Assembly (NCBI RefSeq): GCF_027887165.1
Contig: NC_077232.1
Span: 14,285,255-14,349,254, forward strand
Direction of reading: 5' to 3'
From: Monodelphis domestica
Taxonomy: Eukaryota; Chordata; Mammalia; Didelphimorphia; Didelphidae
DNA: 64,000 nucleotides
Shown here: piece by piece, positions 1-12,114 of the stretch
Layout: each line of letters starts with the position of its first letter
Position numbering within the stretch: the stretch's first letter is position 1
Translations under genes and position numbers: made by a program
Notes under the pieces: model-generated
Database searches by the model: none
What the model was told of the DNA's origin: nothing
The model's input: only the letters and a program-made list of their open reading frames with translations

Positions 1-1441
1 TTTCTTGATGATGTTCTAGGCCCAAATAAGTTTTACTTTATTTAAAAATATGTTCGACAAGGTTGAAATATTGCTCCCCTGTAAAAATTGTGACAAATAT
101 TCATCAGTTCAAAGGTTTTTTTTGTCATACAGCAACTTATATGAAATATGATAGTGAGTTTGTTTGCTATTGTAATTAACTTTGCTATTGTGAATTTTGG
201 GGATTTTGATACTTTTGAATGTGCATTACCTGTTTACTATTGTTCTTTATAAAAAACCGATCCTTTGTGAAATTCATTTGCTTGTGCTCGTGTCACCAAT
301 ATTAAGATTTTCTTTAATTTTTTTTATTTTGCAGTTATATTACTTTAAAATACATTTGCTATAATGTTAATGCTTACCCAAAAAGCTTTAGACTATAAAA
401 AATGATGCCCTTGATAGTTTAAAAAAATTATGGGACTTTGCTTAATGATTCTGTCTGATTCCAGGACAAGAGAATACATAAAGAGCCATTGCACAATGAC
501 AAAGAAACACAAAGCTAAGCTGCAGAGTGCCAATCAGACACAAGGTCAAACAGACCAACCAATACTGATGGGGTTCATGAAAACTTTGAGCCATGACAAG
601 AGGACTTGAATGTATTTGGGGTTCAAGGTTGTGGCTATTTAACATGTGTTAAAGGCAGGTTTTTCTTGTTCCACATTCTACCAAGTATCTCAAAATTGGC
701 TCCTACCTGGCTCCTGAAATTTAGTCCCTTTTCTGTCTTTCATGGTGTGGCAAACTTTCTATAGTCCTGGCTACTGATTGGGTAAATGCATCATTGCTTA
801 AATAATTTTAATTGGGCCCTGATTCAAGGACTTGTTATAGGTTTATTTTTCCATTACTTAGAATTTTTACACAGAAGACTCTGATAGTCTATATTTCATC
901 CAGGAATGATCTTTTTTTTTTGTTTGAATTTTTTTTGTTTTTGATTTCTCTTGCCAATTGATTCATACACCTAATAACTCAGCCATGAATCCCTAAACGA
1001 TCCCTGTGTTTTTCAATCACCCTTTCAGGGGGAAATGTATTAATTATTATTATTTTAAATTGCATACTTTCAATTCCTTTTGAGAGAGAAATTTTATGTC
1101 AAGAAACATGCTAACCCTCAGATTACAGAAAGGGAAATGTTTGGAGAAGACACCATAAAGATAACTCCACAGACCACATGCTGCACCACATGATACAAAG
1201 TGAACTTTGGGATGTGGTAATTTGAACTGTGTGGGGTTTGAATGCATTTGTGTTGTATGTATACTCTTATGCCAAAGAGGACTTCACCCTAACTGGCTTT
1301 TTGTCAATGCACCTAGCAATCATTGGTTTTGTTCTCTTTTCCTTTTATCTACAAATTATTGCAATCTTTAAGTTGATTATGTTTCCATGATCATTTTGGG
1401 GAAACTGGTTTCTGAATAGGATCACAGGGGGTTTGGATAAA
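1..1441 (+). mobile_element. 3' internal part of an older ERV (class I-like)
   Basis: Runs directly into an LTR start at 1442. It is colinear with the 3' internal part of the younger provirus (about 3060-4195), for example the TTTCTTGAT...ATGTTCT block at 1 and again at 3360. The element extends past the left window edge. It is heavily decayed and has no coding capacity left. Confidence 0.7.
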
Positions 1442-1598
1442 TGTAGATTTTGAACCCTAGACTTAATTCCCCAGAAATCCTTGGTATTTCCCAGAATTCT
1501 CTATAGTCTCACCTGAGTCTCCATGTTGGTGAGATCACAATAGGTATTTAAATGGCAGTAGCTTCCAATGCTCCTCTTCATTTGCAATGATGTAGCAA
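1442..1598 (+). mobile_element. Older ERV LTR, left part (split by a younger provirus)
   Basis: Starts TGTAGATT after a purine-rich run and shows a diverged version of the younger LTR (CCCCAGAA, TCTCACCTG, TATTTAA). It is interrupted at 1598 by the provirus. The rest probably lies at about 4541-4700. Confidence 0.6.
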
Positions 1599-1940
1599 TG
1601 TAAAAAATAGACTCGAATACAGGACTACAATCCCCATGAGCCTTTGCTCCACTTCCCCAGAATGCCTTGTAATCTCACCTGGGCCGAGATCGAGAAGATA
1701 TTTAAGCAAAGGCTTTTGAAGGGCTCGGCCTTTTTGGACTTCCGTTTTTGGAGCAGAGGCGTCTCTTCCATGATGTGAGGTTATTTTGTCTAGGCCTCTG
1801 GCCTAGGCACATGTTTCTTACTTGTATATTCTTAATCTTTAACCTTTAATAAACCTCTAAAAAATATATATTCCTAGCAGAGAGAAACTAATTTCTACCT
1901 GCCTCAGTCTCCCCCTCTCCCCTAAATTTTAACTGTTACA
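1599..1940 (+). repeat. 5' LTR of the nested provirus
   Basis: TGTAAAAAATAG to CTGTTACA, with a TATA-like TATTTAAG and the polyadenylation signal AATAAA. Confidence 0.9.
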
Positions 1941-1945
1941 GTTTT

Positions 1946-1962
1946 TGGCGACCACGAAGGGA
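1946..1962 (+). other. Primer-binding site, tRNA-Arg
   Basis: TGGCGACCACGAAGGGA lies 5 bp after the LTR. It is complementary to the 3' end of vertebrate tRNA-Arg (CCG/TCG type), as recalled from known tRNA sequence. Confidence 0.75.
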
Positions 1963-2533
1963 TGAGAACTTCTCAAAAATGTTTTTAGCCTAGAGAATTT
2001 TTTTAAAGCCACGATTCTCCAAGATACTCTTTAGAAAACCATCTCTCCCGCTCCTGCTTCTGCTCCTGGCCTCTCACCTGGTACCTGGTCCCGGCCTTGC
2101 CCACCCCCGCAGCCGCTCCAGCTCCTGGCCTCTCACTGGCCCGCTGCCTGCCTATTTCTGCGCCCCAGACCCACAAGCGTGACCCCAGCCGGCTCATCAC
2201 CCAGATCCTTGGAGCAGATTGCTCAGGACTCATTGCGACCAGCTGGTAACAGTATTGGCCACGTGGGCGGAGGGGAGAGACCAGAGGGAAAGGAGACCGG
2301 GTAATTTTCCCTTAGGCTAAGCCTCCACGTGGCTGGGGGTATTGGCCACAGGGGTATCAGAGAGGGGAAAGACAGAAAAGACTAAAGAGAAGAAACAGAT
2401 CTTTTCAAACAGAAACTTAATAGCAATGGGCTGTTTAAAAGGATTTTTGACTCTTCTGGCAGTTTCATTGATTTTACCTGCCTGTCTGGGAGCAGACTCA
2501 GCCCAAAGATTCAACTTTAACTTTGGGGAGGAA

Positions 2534-2727
2534 AATGGGTAGCCCAGCGAACTGGAAGCCAGGCCCAGAGATGGGAGGTCTCTAGTTAAAATCTGGCCTC
2601 CGATGCTTCCCAGCTGTGGGGCCCTGGACGGATCCCTTGAACCCCATAGCCTAGCCTTTACTACTCTACCTTCGGACAATAGACATTTAAATGGATAATT
2701 AAAAACAAACAAACAAACAAACAAAAA
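2534..2727 (+). repeat. MAR1-like SINE inside the ERV, with (AAAC)n tail
   Basis: Contains the SINE body (GAAGCCAGGCCCAGAGATGG, TCCCAGCTGTGGGGCCCTGG, CATAGCCTAGCC). It sits at the same internal position as the SINE in the inverted ERV copy at 15565-15702, so it was carried by the parent element. An (AAAC)n run follows at about 2703-2727. Confidence 0.7.
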
Positions 2728-4183
2728 ACCCCAAGGAACTTTGAAGAGACTAAAGGCTATATTCTAAGGCATTTCAGACTCCAATGGTTTATAAACATCT
2801 CTGTATACTATTGCATTTTTTGTTTAAGATATAACTTTGTGATTTTAAGTTCATATATTACTGGATTGAATATTATTCTGTGAACTGAAGGTTGATTGAA
2901 TTTATTTTGGATGTACTGAGTTTTAAAATTCTGTTGTTTTCCCCCTATAACTGTGTTGAAAAAATATTATTGTGAATAAGCCCATATATGAAAAAACAGC
3001 TTTTTTCTATTTTGCTGAGGATAGATGGACTTCAGAACTGGTTATAATTGTATTAACAACCTTTGGAAAATTTAATGTGCTAAATACCTCAAATGATTTG
3101 ATTTTAAGGGTTTTTTAAATATGATTTTGGAATTTTTTTTAACAGTCTGGTTATTTTTGCCTGCCCCTTCCACGAGGTAAGGCCCATTCTAGTAGCTGAA
3201 GTGAAATGTATTTTATAACCCCCAACCTTCCCACATGTGAATGGAAGTTGGGCAGTTAATTTCAGGGCATTTGTACCCTTGGGAAAAGCCTCCAAAAGGA
3301 GCACCCTTTATTTATACTCTTCAGCTCACTACTTTACTTGCACCAGAATGATATATAGATTTCTTGATTATGTTCTTAACCCAAGATGAGTTTTACTTTG
3401 TTTTAAAAAAAAATATGTTTATTACCAAGGTTGAAAGATTGCTACGTTTGTAAAACTTGTGACAAATGTCCATCAATTCATAGGTTTTAAAAATGTCACA
3501 CAGCAACTTATGTGAAATATGAAAGTGTGTTTGTTTGCTATTGTAATTAATTGGGCTATTGAGAATTTTGGGGATTTTGATATCTACATATTTGTACTAC
3601 TGTATTTTTAAAAATGAAAAATTGTTAACCTTGTTCAATTCATTTGCCTTCTACTCACAGTGATCATGGCCAGATACAAAGAGGAAATGGATCTCATTTT
3701 TTGTGAGAAAGCCTTGTATTTTCTGGTGTCTTTTTAATATCTCTTGCCAATTGATTCATATACCTCATACCTCAGCCATGCATCCCTAACTGATTCTGAA
3801 TCTTTCAATCACCCACAACATGGGGGAATGTAAAAAAAAATCATTATTTAAATTGCAAAGTTTAAATTCTTTTTGAGAAGAATTTTAGGTAAAGAAGATG
3901 CTACTTCCCTGAATTCAGAAACTGAACTGTTGGAGAAGCCATCATGAAGAAGCCTCCAGACCACAAGTTGCACAAAATTGAACTTTGGGTGTGGTTGATT
4001 GAACATTTATTTGTATGTATACTTTTATGCCAAAGGGGACTGCCCCCTAACGGCTTTTTGTCAATGTGTTCAGAAATTATTCGTTTTATTCTTTTTTCTC
4101 TTATCCTCACACTATTGTAATCTTTTAAGTTTATTATGTTTTTATGATCCTTTTGGGGAAAAATTAATTTTTCCACAAATGAT

Positions 4184-4195
4184 CACACGGGGGGA
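4184..4195 (+). other. Polypurine tract before 3' LTR
   Basis: A G-rich purine run directly abuts the 3' LTR, as expected for plus-strand priming. Confidence 0.6.
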
Positions 4196-4536
4196 TGTAA
4201 AAAATAGACTCGAATACAGGACTACAATCCCCATGAGCCTTTGCTCCACTTCCCCAGAATGCCTTGTAATCTCACCTGGGCCGAGATCGAGAAGATATTT
4301 AAGCAAAGGCTTTTGAAGGGCTCGGCCTTTTTGGACTTCCGTTTTTGGAGCAGAGGTGTCTCTTCCATGATGTGAGGTTATTTTGTCTAGGCCTCTGGCC
4401 TAGGCACATGTTTCTTACTTGTATATTCTTAATCTTTAACCTTTAATAAACCTCTAAAAATATATATTCCTAGCAGAGAGAAACTAATTTCTACCTGCCT
4501 CAGTCTCCCCCTCTCCCCTAAATTTTAACTGTTACA
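4196..4536 (+). repeat. 3' LTR of the nested provirus
   Basis: Nearly identical to 1599-1940; followed by target duplicate GCAA. Confidence 0.9.
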
Positions 4537-4700
4537 GCAAATATAGTTCCAAGCTAAGTGTGGGGATTTTAAATGGGCTACCCAGCCATGGGCAGGTGGT
4601 TTTTATTTTGTAACTTCTTTATTCCTTGATTTCTAATAATTCTTAAGAAACCTCAAGTAATATAATATTTTATCATTAGAGATATTAAATTAATGTTTAC

Positions 4701-6120
4701 ACCTAAAACATATTCAATCATGACTTTTCTTTCATCTTTATAGAAAGACAACTTCTTTTAAAGCTAAAATATGATTCTTGAAATGCATCAGTCATATTTC
4801 ATCACAACTTATTTGGTCCAAACATTTAAATTGTGAAATTTATTTGGGTCCTGATGGTGTCATCCTATGAGTTAACTATTTCTCCCAGTTTGTGAAGATT
4901 TGCAAATTCAATAAATAGGTTATATGTACTTTTGTCCAAATCATTGGCAAAAATGGTACCTGAATAATTTCACTTAGGAACATACAAGTGTGAGATTCCT
5001 TTGGGGTTCTTCTCTTTGGATAAAGAAGTCAGCAATAAACTGACCACCTTCTAAGTTAGGGAGGCACTCTTTATTTTGGGCAGTGCGGTAATCTTGACAA
5101 ACTCTAACAAATTTTTTGTAATGATTCATGCTGTACTTATTTCCAAGTCACAAATAATTCTAGAATAAAGAAGTGGTAAAAAGGCTTGATTGGAAAAGGA
5201 AATAGGAAACCACTCCAGGGTCTTTGCCAAGAAAATGCCAGCTGCTTTTAGGAAGAGTCAGGTTCTGTTGAAATGCCTGAATAACAGAAAGGCCTGAGAG
5301 AATCTGACTCCAACCTTGCTCCTAGAACCTGCACAAAATCAGTGAGCAATAAAAGAAAGCAAATGGATAGGGCACAATAGCTTCAGGGTCATGACCCACT
5401 TTTCTAGGGTCAAATTCTTTTGGAATGAGAATTTCTGTTATGTGATGAGCTATGCCAGCTCTCATGTGTTCCTTTCTAATCTTATTTGCAAATCAGCTTG
5501 GTCTCCATCTAGGGCATAGATATCACTGGAAAAATCAGAGTGTATTTTAAAGACTTTAGAACTTGAAAATTCATTATTAGTGTCACTATGAGTAGGGATG
5601 AGCAAGAGGACAGCTTCACTGCCCCTTGGGCTCAAGCCACACACAGTTACATCTGTCAAAGAATGAATTACTTTGGGAGCCTACCTTGCTCTGAAGATCT
5701 ACCTGAGTCTCCTGTTCTTAGAGACATCAAATAGAAAATATATTTGGAAATATACATCCCAATATGTGTTTTATCTGCAGGGATTTGTCTAATTTCACAA
5801 GTTATGAGATGACCAAAATATACCCTAATTCCATTAGAGAGGAGGTTGGAACTGGTGGAGACTCCCAGGATTATAGTTCTTCTGACAACACCCAGGCTCC
5901 TGTGGTGATTGTGGTTTGCCAGAAATTACATCAGGCAGGAAACTGTGAGGTGACAAGATCGGAAAGGGTGACTATTCATGATAGGGCCTGGCAGCTCAGC
6001 ATTTCAAATTACACAGCTTTTAGACCTTTATATCACTAAGATACTCTCCTACACAGTTTTGCCAATGATAAATTTTTAGGAAATATTTACTGACCAAATG
6101 GAAATTACCAAGATCAGTAT
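4701..6120. other. Intergenic stretch, little recognised
   Basis: Only a SINE 3'-tail relic (about 5185-5255: GGAAATAGGAAACCACTCC, TCTTTGCCAAGAAAATGCC) was recognised. The open frames at 5462-5659 and 5764-6039 show no family resemblance. Confidence 0.5.
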
Positions 6121-6124
6121 TAAA

Positions 6125-6360
6125 AGCCAGCACATCTATTCACATATGCCATCTCATTTGATTCTTATGATAGGGATGTGAAGGAGGTAGCTTTATTATT
6201 CATGTTTTCAGGAGGAAGAAAGTGAAGATGAGAGACCTAAAGTGCCTTATCCTTATCCACAGCTTCATAGTTAGTAAATGTCCAAGTTAGGCTATGAACC
6301 ATCTCTTCCTAATTCCAAATGCAGAGATGTGTCTGCTATGCCATCAAACTTCCTAGTGGA
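6125..6360 (-). repeat. MIR-type SINE relic
   Basis: Diverged core with the order 'atctcatttgattctta', 'gatgagagacctaaagtg', 'agttagtaaatgtccaagt', 'ctatgaacc', as in MIR elements read on the opposite strand. Confidence 0.55.
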
Positions 6361-6600
6361 AAAAGAGCTGAAATGTTCTAATGTGACAAGCCAATTTTCT
6401 CACACCAAGCCACGATCACAGGAAAGAGTAGGCATAGCACCAGCTTCATAGGGTAAATTAAGGAAATCAAGGAAGAATTTGGGTAATCCCCAGGACTCTT
6501 CTTGAAAATGTCTACATTCAAATTCTCTTCCTACCCATCATTTGTATATCTGCAGGAATGTGTCTCTACATAAAGATAGAAGATCTATGCATATAGGTAT

Positions 6601-7285
6601 TGTGAATTTCAAAACTACTCAGCTCTATTCAGACCATTCCTTAGAAGATAGGATTTAGCTATTTCCTGATCAATAACAATAGAGATACATGGAATAACAG
6701 AATCAGGTCTTGGAAACTGCAGTCTCCACCCTACTCAGGGTAACAAGATTAGGAAGGGCTGCAGCAAAACTCAAGATTTAATTATTTCAGAATATGGCCT
6801 TCAACAGACATGTGCAAAAAGGACAGACCTCTGGGTGGGCCTAGGTCAAGCTAGAGCCACCATTGGTACATGTGAGACAAAGGAAGTGAGGTAGAAGACA
6901 GCTCAGGAGCTCTCGGGACTTCCGGTGAGGAGGGAGAGATTTAGTTGGAGCCTGGTGCTTGGAGTTGGAGGAGCCCACAGACTGTTTTCTCCATTTTGGT
7001 CACATGAGTAATAGGGACTGATCTCTTTCTTTGCCTTGCCTATCCAGGGCCTTGGTCCTACTTTGGCTTAGGCTAAGCAGAGTGGGTATTTAAGCCCTAT
7101 TTCCTTCTCTCCCCTTTCCCTCTCTCTTTCTCTCCCTCTAATACTTTCTTTCTCCTGTTTGTAATTAAAACACCATAAAAAAGGTTGGCAGTTGACTTGA
7201 GTTTCATTTAGGAATTACATAGCTGAATTCCTTGGAGACCTTAAATTAATATATATCAGTCTTTGAAAGTGATTTCATTATCACA
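6601..7285 (+). mobile_element. Solo LTR, family B
   Basis: TGTGAATTTC to TTATCACA, with a perfect 4-bp target duplication GTAT (6597-6600, 7286-7289). It contains TATTTAAG, a pyrimidine-rich tract, AATTAAA and, about 40 bp before its end, a TTGG-GACC block resembling a primer site. Related copies are at 14192-14875, 16851-17398 and within 48255-49248. Confidence 0.8.
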
Positions 7286-7689
7286 GTATGCATACATGGA
7301 TATTACATGTACAATATAAGGATATATGCATTTGTGTATGAATAATTTAATATGGCAATGAATATTTTATAACAGTATTTTTTTAACTCTTCCCATATAG
7401 TAAGTGCCTTCAAATTAAAGTTAGGATTGAAATTCCTGAGAGAATTTGAGTCCAACCTTAATCATAGTAGCTGCTGAATTCTGCAATCATTAATCAACCC
7501 AGCAGCTCATTAAATATAGTCTATGTGTCACTATATTTAAAATACATGTGTAACATCATTTAGAGTAAGAATTAATGGAAAAGGAAGTCATATATCAAGT
7601 TCTAATCCAATAACCAATGCCTTTACTACATATATTCCCTGATGCACAGAAGAATGAAATCCAAGCCTGTGATCATCTTCTATTTATTC

Positions 7690-7870
7690 CATGTCATGTA
7701 TGTACATGTAGATGGATATTTGCATGTTGTTCCCATCCCCATAAGAATGTGTGCCTCTTTGGGGGCAGAGGTTATGTTTCTGCTTTGTTTTGTATTTCCT
7801 GGGACTAGCAGAGAGTGTGGCATATGAGAAATACTTTACAAAATCTTGGTGATTAGTAAAATTGAGAAAT
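7690..7870 (+). repeat. L2-type 3' end relic
   Basis: Shares 'ggatatttgcatgttgttc' and 'gcagaggttatgtttctgctttg' type blocks with 8455-8650, the usual L2 3' end layout. Confidence 0.5.
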
Positions 7871-8089
7871 TGTGGTAAGGAAGTAGAGTATTCCAAACAT
7901 ATATACCAGTATGTCTTTTCTATTGAGTTTTTATATGAAAATAATATTTTCCTGAGCCTTCCCACATGGTGTTTTGATTGAGAGATTATTATTTTTCAGA
8001 CATTTATATGAGTGTTATGAACCAAAAGTAGAAGCAGAAATAGCCCATCATTTAGCAGACCTAATACTTTAATGAACTTGTGCCACTAG

Positions 8090-8298
8090 CTAGAATAGAG
8101 CAATAGGCCTGGAGTCAAGAGGATCTAATTTCAAATCCAGCTTCAGATAATTACTAGATGTGTGATACTGAGCAAGTCACTTAACCCTTTTTATCATTGA
8201 TCCCTTCTCTGTAAAATGATCTAGAGAAGGAAACGACAAACCACTAAGTAAACCTTAAAAGCAATCATGAAGAATTGGACACAATTGAATAAATAAAC
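8090..8298 (+). repeat. MAR1/Mon1-type tRNA SINE
   Basis: Recognised by GGCCTGGAGTCAAGAGGATC, TTCAAATCCAGC, GAGCAAGTCACTTAACCC and the tail GAGAAGGAAACGACAAACCA and ATGAAGAATTGGACACAATT, which is typical of marsupials. Confidence 0.8.
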
Positions 8299-8454
8299 AT
8301 TCTAATGGAATTATTAACAAACACACCTTTGGGTCCATATGTTACATAGAGAGATAGTAGACCATTCTTAGAAAGGAAGGCACTACCAGCTTCATAGATT
8401 GGAAAAGGTCTCCTGACGAACACAGACTTCCAAAAGAGCCTTGAAGAACCTTCT

Positions 8455-8650
8455 TCCTGACATCATGTTCTATTTACTCTATATTTGTACATACATTTAC
8501 ATGGATGTTTGCATGTTGTTCTCCCTTCCATTCAAATTTGAGCTCATTGAAGGAAGAGATTAGGTTTTTGCTTTGCTTTGTATTCCCCATATCTAGTCCA
8601 GTGCCTGGCATATTGTAAAGGCTTCATAAAATATAGTTAACTGGCAAACT
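8455..8650 (+). repeat. L2-type 3' end relic
   Basis: TTTGCATGTTGTTCTCCC, GAGCTCATTGAAGG, TTTGTATTCCCC, AGTGCCTGGCATATTGTAAA: the classic L2/MIR-like 3' end. Confidence 0.55.
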
Positions 8651-9669
8651 GACTGATTAAAGGAAGCCCATGGAACTGTGAAACAGCACAGATAAAGTGG
8701 AACATTTCAGACATGGACAGTGAGTAAGAAGAAAGACACTGAGCAGGAAGCTGGGCTGTGATGTACGAATATCAGCAAGTATGTGTCAGTATAGTTGGAT
8801 GTTTGGGGAGGGAAGTAAGGTATAAGAATGACAAGTAAAGAAGAGCCAAATTGGGAAGGGTTTTGTAGTCCCCAAGAGAAAGTCCCCTTTTTTAAATTCT
8901 GCTGGTATCAGGAAGCTACTGCAGTTTATTGAGTTGGATGATCTTGGTAGATTCATACTTTAGGTAATCACTTTGATGATTTTGACTAGGCAGAAACTAA
9001 AGGAGGGGGAATCTTTATCAGTTCATTGCAATAGATGAGGTGAAGGTGATGAACTATTGTGCACTATTAATGACATTATTAGTAGACAGAAGGTGATAGA
9101 AAGAAGAAATCCCTGGAAGGCTGAATGATATTCACATGCCATTATGAATATGATACTAGACCAAGGTGATCTTAGTCTAATCCTATGTCCACATTCTTGT
9201 AAATTTCAGGTGGCCTTGTCTCATCTTTTTCCTAGAGTAGGATCACTAGAATTATGAATTAGGGAAAAATATTTTGTAAGGTGTTTATATATAAGTCAAG
9301 GTAATTTAGTATTAAGATAGAAACATTTTGTTCAAACTCCTACCTGCCCCAAATTTAACCTTTCACAGCTTGTTGAGCCAGGCAGGAGTTTGATTAATCT
9401 ATTGATCTTCTGTTATTCCCAATATTAGCAAAATTATAGACCTGTAACCATGGTGCTTGTAACCATGTTACAGTTAGTGCAAGAGAAGGTTCCTCTGTAC
9501 TTCAAATAACTTCCATTTTCAGGAAACTTTAGTCAGATATTACATCTAGCAGCTTTGGATATTCTATGGTTACTTTCATTCGTAAGATGTTTTTGTTTTG
9601 TCAGAATTGATTCATGGTTATGAAATGTAGGTATGAAATGTAAGATTGGCCCAAATATAAGAGAATATG

Positions 9670-10418
9670 GTTACTGAAACTGACATATCTCAAGTCAAAA
9701 AAGACTTTTTAACAGCTTTATTTATAAGAAGGAAAGAGTGAAAGGAGAGAAATGTCAAAGAGGGTAGAGAAAGCAGTCTAACTGAACAAGCTAAATATTT
9801 GCTCTAGCACCTGAATCTACACTAACAGGGATCCTGAAGCCACAATTGGAGGTCCCAGATGTAAATTAAGCAAGCCTTTCACTTATGTGGCCTGCTCCAA
9901 GAGGTAGGTCTATCTGGTGTTAATCTCTCAGGGAGTCAGGAAAAGAAGGTTAACTTTTTCCACTAACCAATCCAAAGTCCAAGGGGAGAAGCTCCCAGAG
10001 AAGTCTTACCAAATATTAGAGCCCTAGGTCCATGCTGAAGAGGAAGATCCTCCACCAGCCTCCAAAGCCTTAAAGGGGCTCAAAGAACTCCTCACAGGAA
10101 GTTGTAGCCATTTTTAAAGACATTTCTTTGAGTGAATTTCTTTTCCTTCCTCCACTTTATGGTGACCAATTGTAGTAAATTAGCTTAGGAATGCCTAGAC
10201 ATCAGTCAATTGTTTCAGAGTTATCACCCACTTTAGCAAGTGGTTTGGGGACCTTTCCCAGTTAGGAGTTATGTGGGGGTGTTTTTGCTTTTAGAGGTTT
10301 AAAATCCTCTAGTAAGTAGTTTGTGGAATTCCCTTTTTCTAGGGTTAAGTTGGGACTTATTCACTTCTGTTGATTAATTAAAAAGTTGACAAAGGGAAAA
10401 TTTAATCCTATCTTCACA
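9670..10418 (-). mobile_element. Probable solo LTR (other family)
   Basis: Read on the minus strand it begins TGTGAAGATAGGATT at 10418 and has a polyadenylation-like AATAAAGC near its far end (about 9720). The far boundary and target duplication could not be fixed. Confidence 0.5.
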
Positions 10419-11199
10419 AATCTGTATCTAAAAGTAAAATTTTAACAAAGAAAAGGAAACAACTGAACAATAATCAATTTGAGTCTAGAATCATATATCT
10501 TGAGGATTGCATCTCTCAATTGACTAAAACTATTGACCCCTAAAATGAAATTATCACTAAAGGTGTGTATTAGATGGTTGTTCTTTATGGATTATGGTAA
10601 TGAAAAATCAGATCTGCCACCCTTCTCTCTTCTCTCCCTCCTAACTTCTCCCTACTCCTTTCTCCTTTTTCCTTCAGTTAGTCTCTTCAGTTGGTGTCAA
10701 ACTGGAAGTCAGTTCTGAGTAAGTTTCCTGATATATCTAATAGTTATCTCACTCTTTCAATGGTTGGAACAAGGGGCTTATTTATGTAAAGGCAGAGGAA
10801 AGGTGAATTGGGTAGGAGAGTGGATTTAGGGTTTCTTGATCTTAAATAATCCTAAATTAAGAGTGATATTATAGAGTCTTGAATGAGGGATGTGGCTAAT
10901 GGGGTTCAGGATCTTTGAGTCACTTTCTGATATAGAAGAGAGAAATTCAGTAAGAAGAGGATCTTCTCAGTGCTTACTCCTTCCTGTCTCAGGAGAAAGA
11001 GAGAACTCCAACAGTTTTGAACATAATGACTTAAGTGGACCCAAATCCTAGTATGGCAATTTTGATATTATATCATCTTTTAGTTCCATCTGACTTGTCA
11101 GTGACACAATTACTCTACTGAGTCCATGGCATCCACTGTTGAGGCCACAGGTTCACTTAAGAAAAATGAGATTCATCAAACTAAAAGCATTGTTGTAAT

Positions 11200-12114
11200 T
11201 CTATTTTTATTACTACTAATTCTTCATTCATCAATGATTTATTGTATGGCTGAAGCATTGTTAAATGTAAAATTCATCTCAGGATGGGAATTCTGGACTT
11301 TGACCTTGACCCTATCACTCATAATTTCTGCCCTTCTCATGTCAAACTAAACACTGAAACAGGAAACATCTGGTGATATTGAGTCATTGCAGAGTTTTGG
11401 GTTAGTGAGAAGGAAAATTTCATTCTGGAACACCTTGAAGCCTAATTTGGCAGGGATAAAAGAGCCTTTGGGGCATTTCTAAACCCATGGAATCTGGTAA
11501 TTCTCCAGGCATTGTAAACAATGAATAATAGGAAGGAAGCAAAAATGCCACAGATTATTTCCTATACGGTGTAGCTTTCCCCATGGTCCTAAACAGTCTC
11601 ACATTAGGATTTCTAAATTTCAAGGGATAATTCAAACCTGGAACACAAATTAGAGAAAAATCTTTCTTCACAGAGGATATTTTAATAGACACATGAACAA
11701 AGACAATGAGTCATCTTAAGATACCCCTATTCTTTGGCTCTTTGTAGATTTTGAATAGTGGTCATGAGCTTGGTTTTACTGGGATTCTCTTCCTCTATTA
11801 TGTTTGTGATCCTGATTTGTCATTTTTCACTTTCTGAGTACCATATGGGGAAGCATCCTTGTCACTATAAGAGATTACTGTCTCACATATAGAACAGAAT
11901 GTTACTTGGTCATTTTCTCCATCTTTGTGATGACTTAGTCTCAAATTCCCAGGAACTTCTTCAAATATTTTCTTTACCTGCATTGGTGTAGATAAAAGGC
12001 AAATTGTTATTTCAGTGTTCCTTTTTTCAGATTTATGAAATACTGTCATCCATGATTCTCAATCACTGGCCTTCTGAGTTGTGTTTTATTTGGGTTCTGA
12101 TCTTTGGTTAATCA
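11200..12114 (+). repeat. Upstream copy of segmental duplication (pair of 21770-22930)
   Basis: Direct-orientation similarity to the DNA before and around the intact exon 1. Anchors: GAGTCATTGCAGAG (about 11381) versus GAGTCATTGCAAAG (about 21976), GAATAATAGGAAGGAAGCAA versus GAATAATATCCAGAAGGCAA, and ATTAGGATTT before each exon. Divergence is considerable, so the duplication is old. It is cut on the right by an LTR at 12115. Confidence 0.65.
11764..12055 (+). pseudogene. Decayed V2R exon 1 copy
   Basis: The frame from the ATG at 11764 gives a leader with FVILICHFSLSEYHMGKHPC, closely matching [20 protein letters not shown] of the intact exon 1. It stops at TAG 11890-11892. Downstream, MLLGHFL resembles the VIGAFLS segment. 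The match continues into intron-like DNA (similar GTGTTC...TGAAAT...TCATC stretches at about 12015-12050 and 22823-22860). No exons 2-6 of this copy were found before 22554, so it is a dead remnant of a duplicated V2R start. Confidence 0.75.

Larger units (their letters stand above)
1599..4536 (+). mobile_element. Compact nested ERV provirus, tRNA-Arg primed
   Basis: Two LTRs (342 and 341 bp) with only about two differences flank a 2.25 kb interior, with a perfect 4-bp target duplication GCAA (1595-1598 and 4537-4540). The interior has a primer-binding site, a leader, a short open frame with a hydrophobic leader (from 2426), a SINE, and a 3' region matching 1-1441. Most of gag-pol-env is absent, so it is broken and non-autonomous. 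LTR similarity suggests insertion within the last one or few million years. Class I (gamma-like) is inferred from the 4-bp duplication and primer site. Confidence 0.85.

Noticed and set aside
2003-2724. Minus-strand open frames
   Set aside because: Shadows within the ERV leader and SINE; no independent support.
1-4700. Tandem duplication of host DNA with 3.36 kb spacing
   Set aside because: Better explained by one ERV inserted into the LTR of an older relative that shares its 3' interior.
5764-6039. 91-residue open frame
   Set aside because: No family resemblance, no splice context and biased composition; likely chance.
11126-11350. 74-residue hydrophobic open frame just before the exon 1 relic
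   Set aside because: It lies partly in duplicated non-coding flank, and the counterpart near 21770 has no matching frame.
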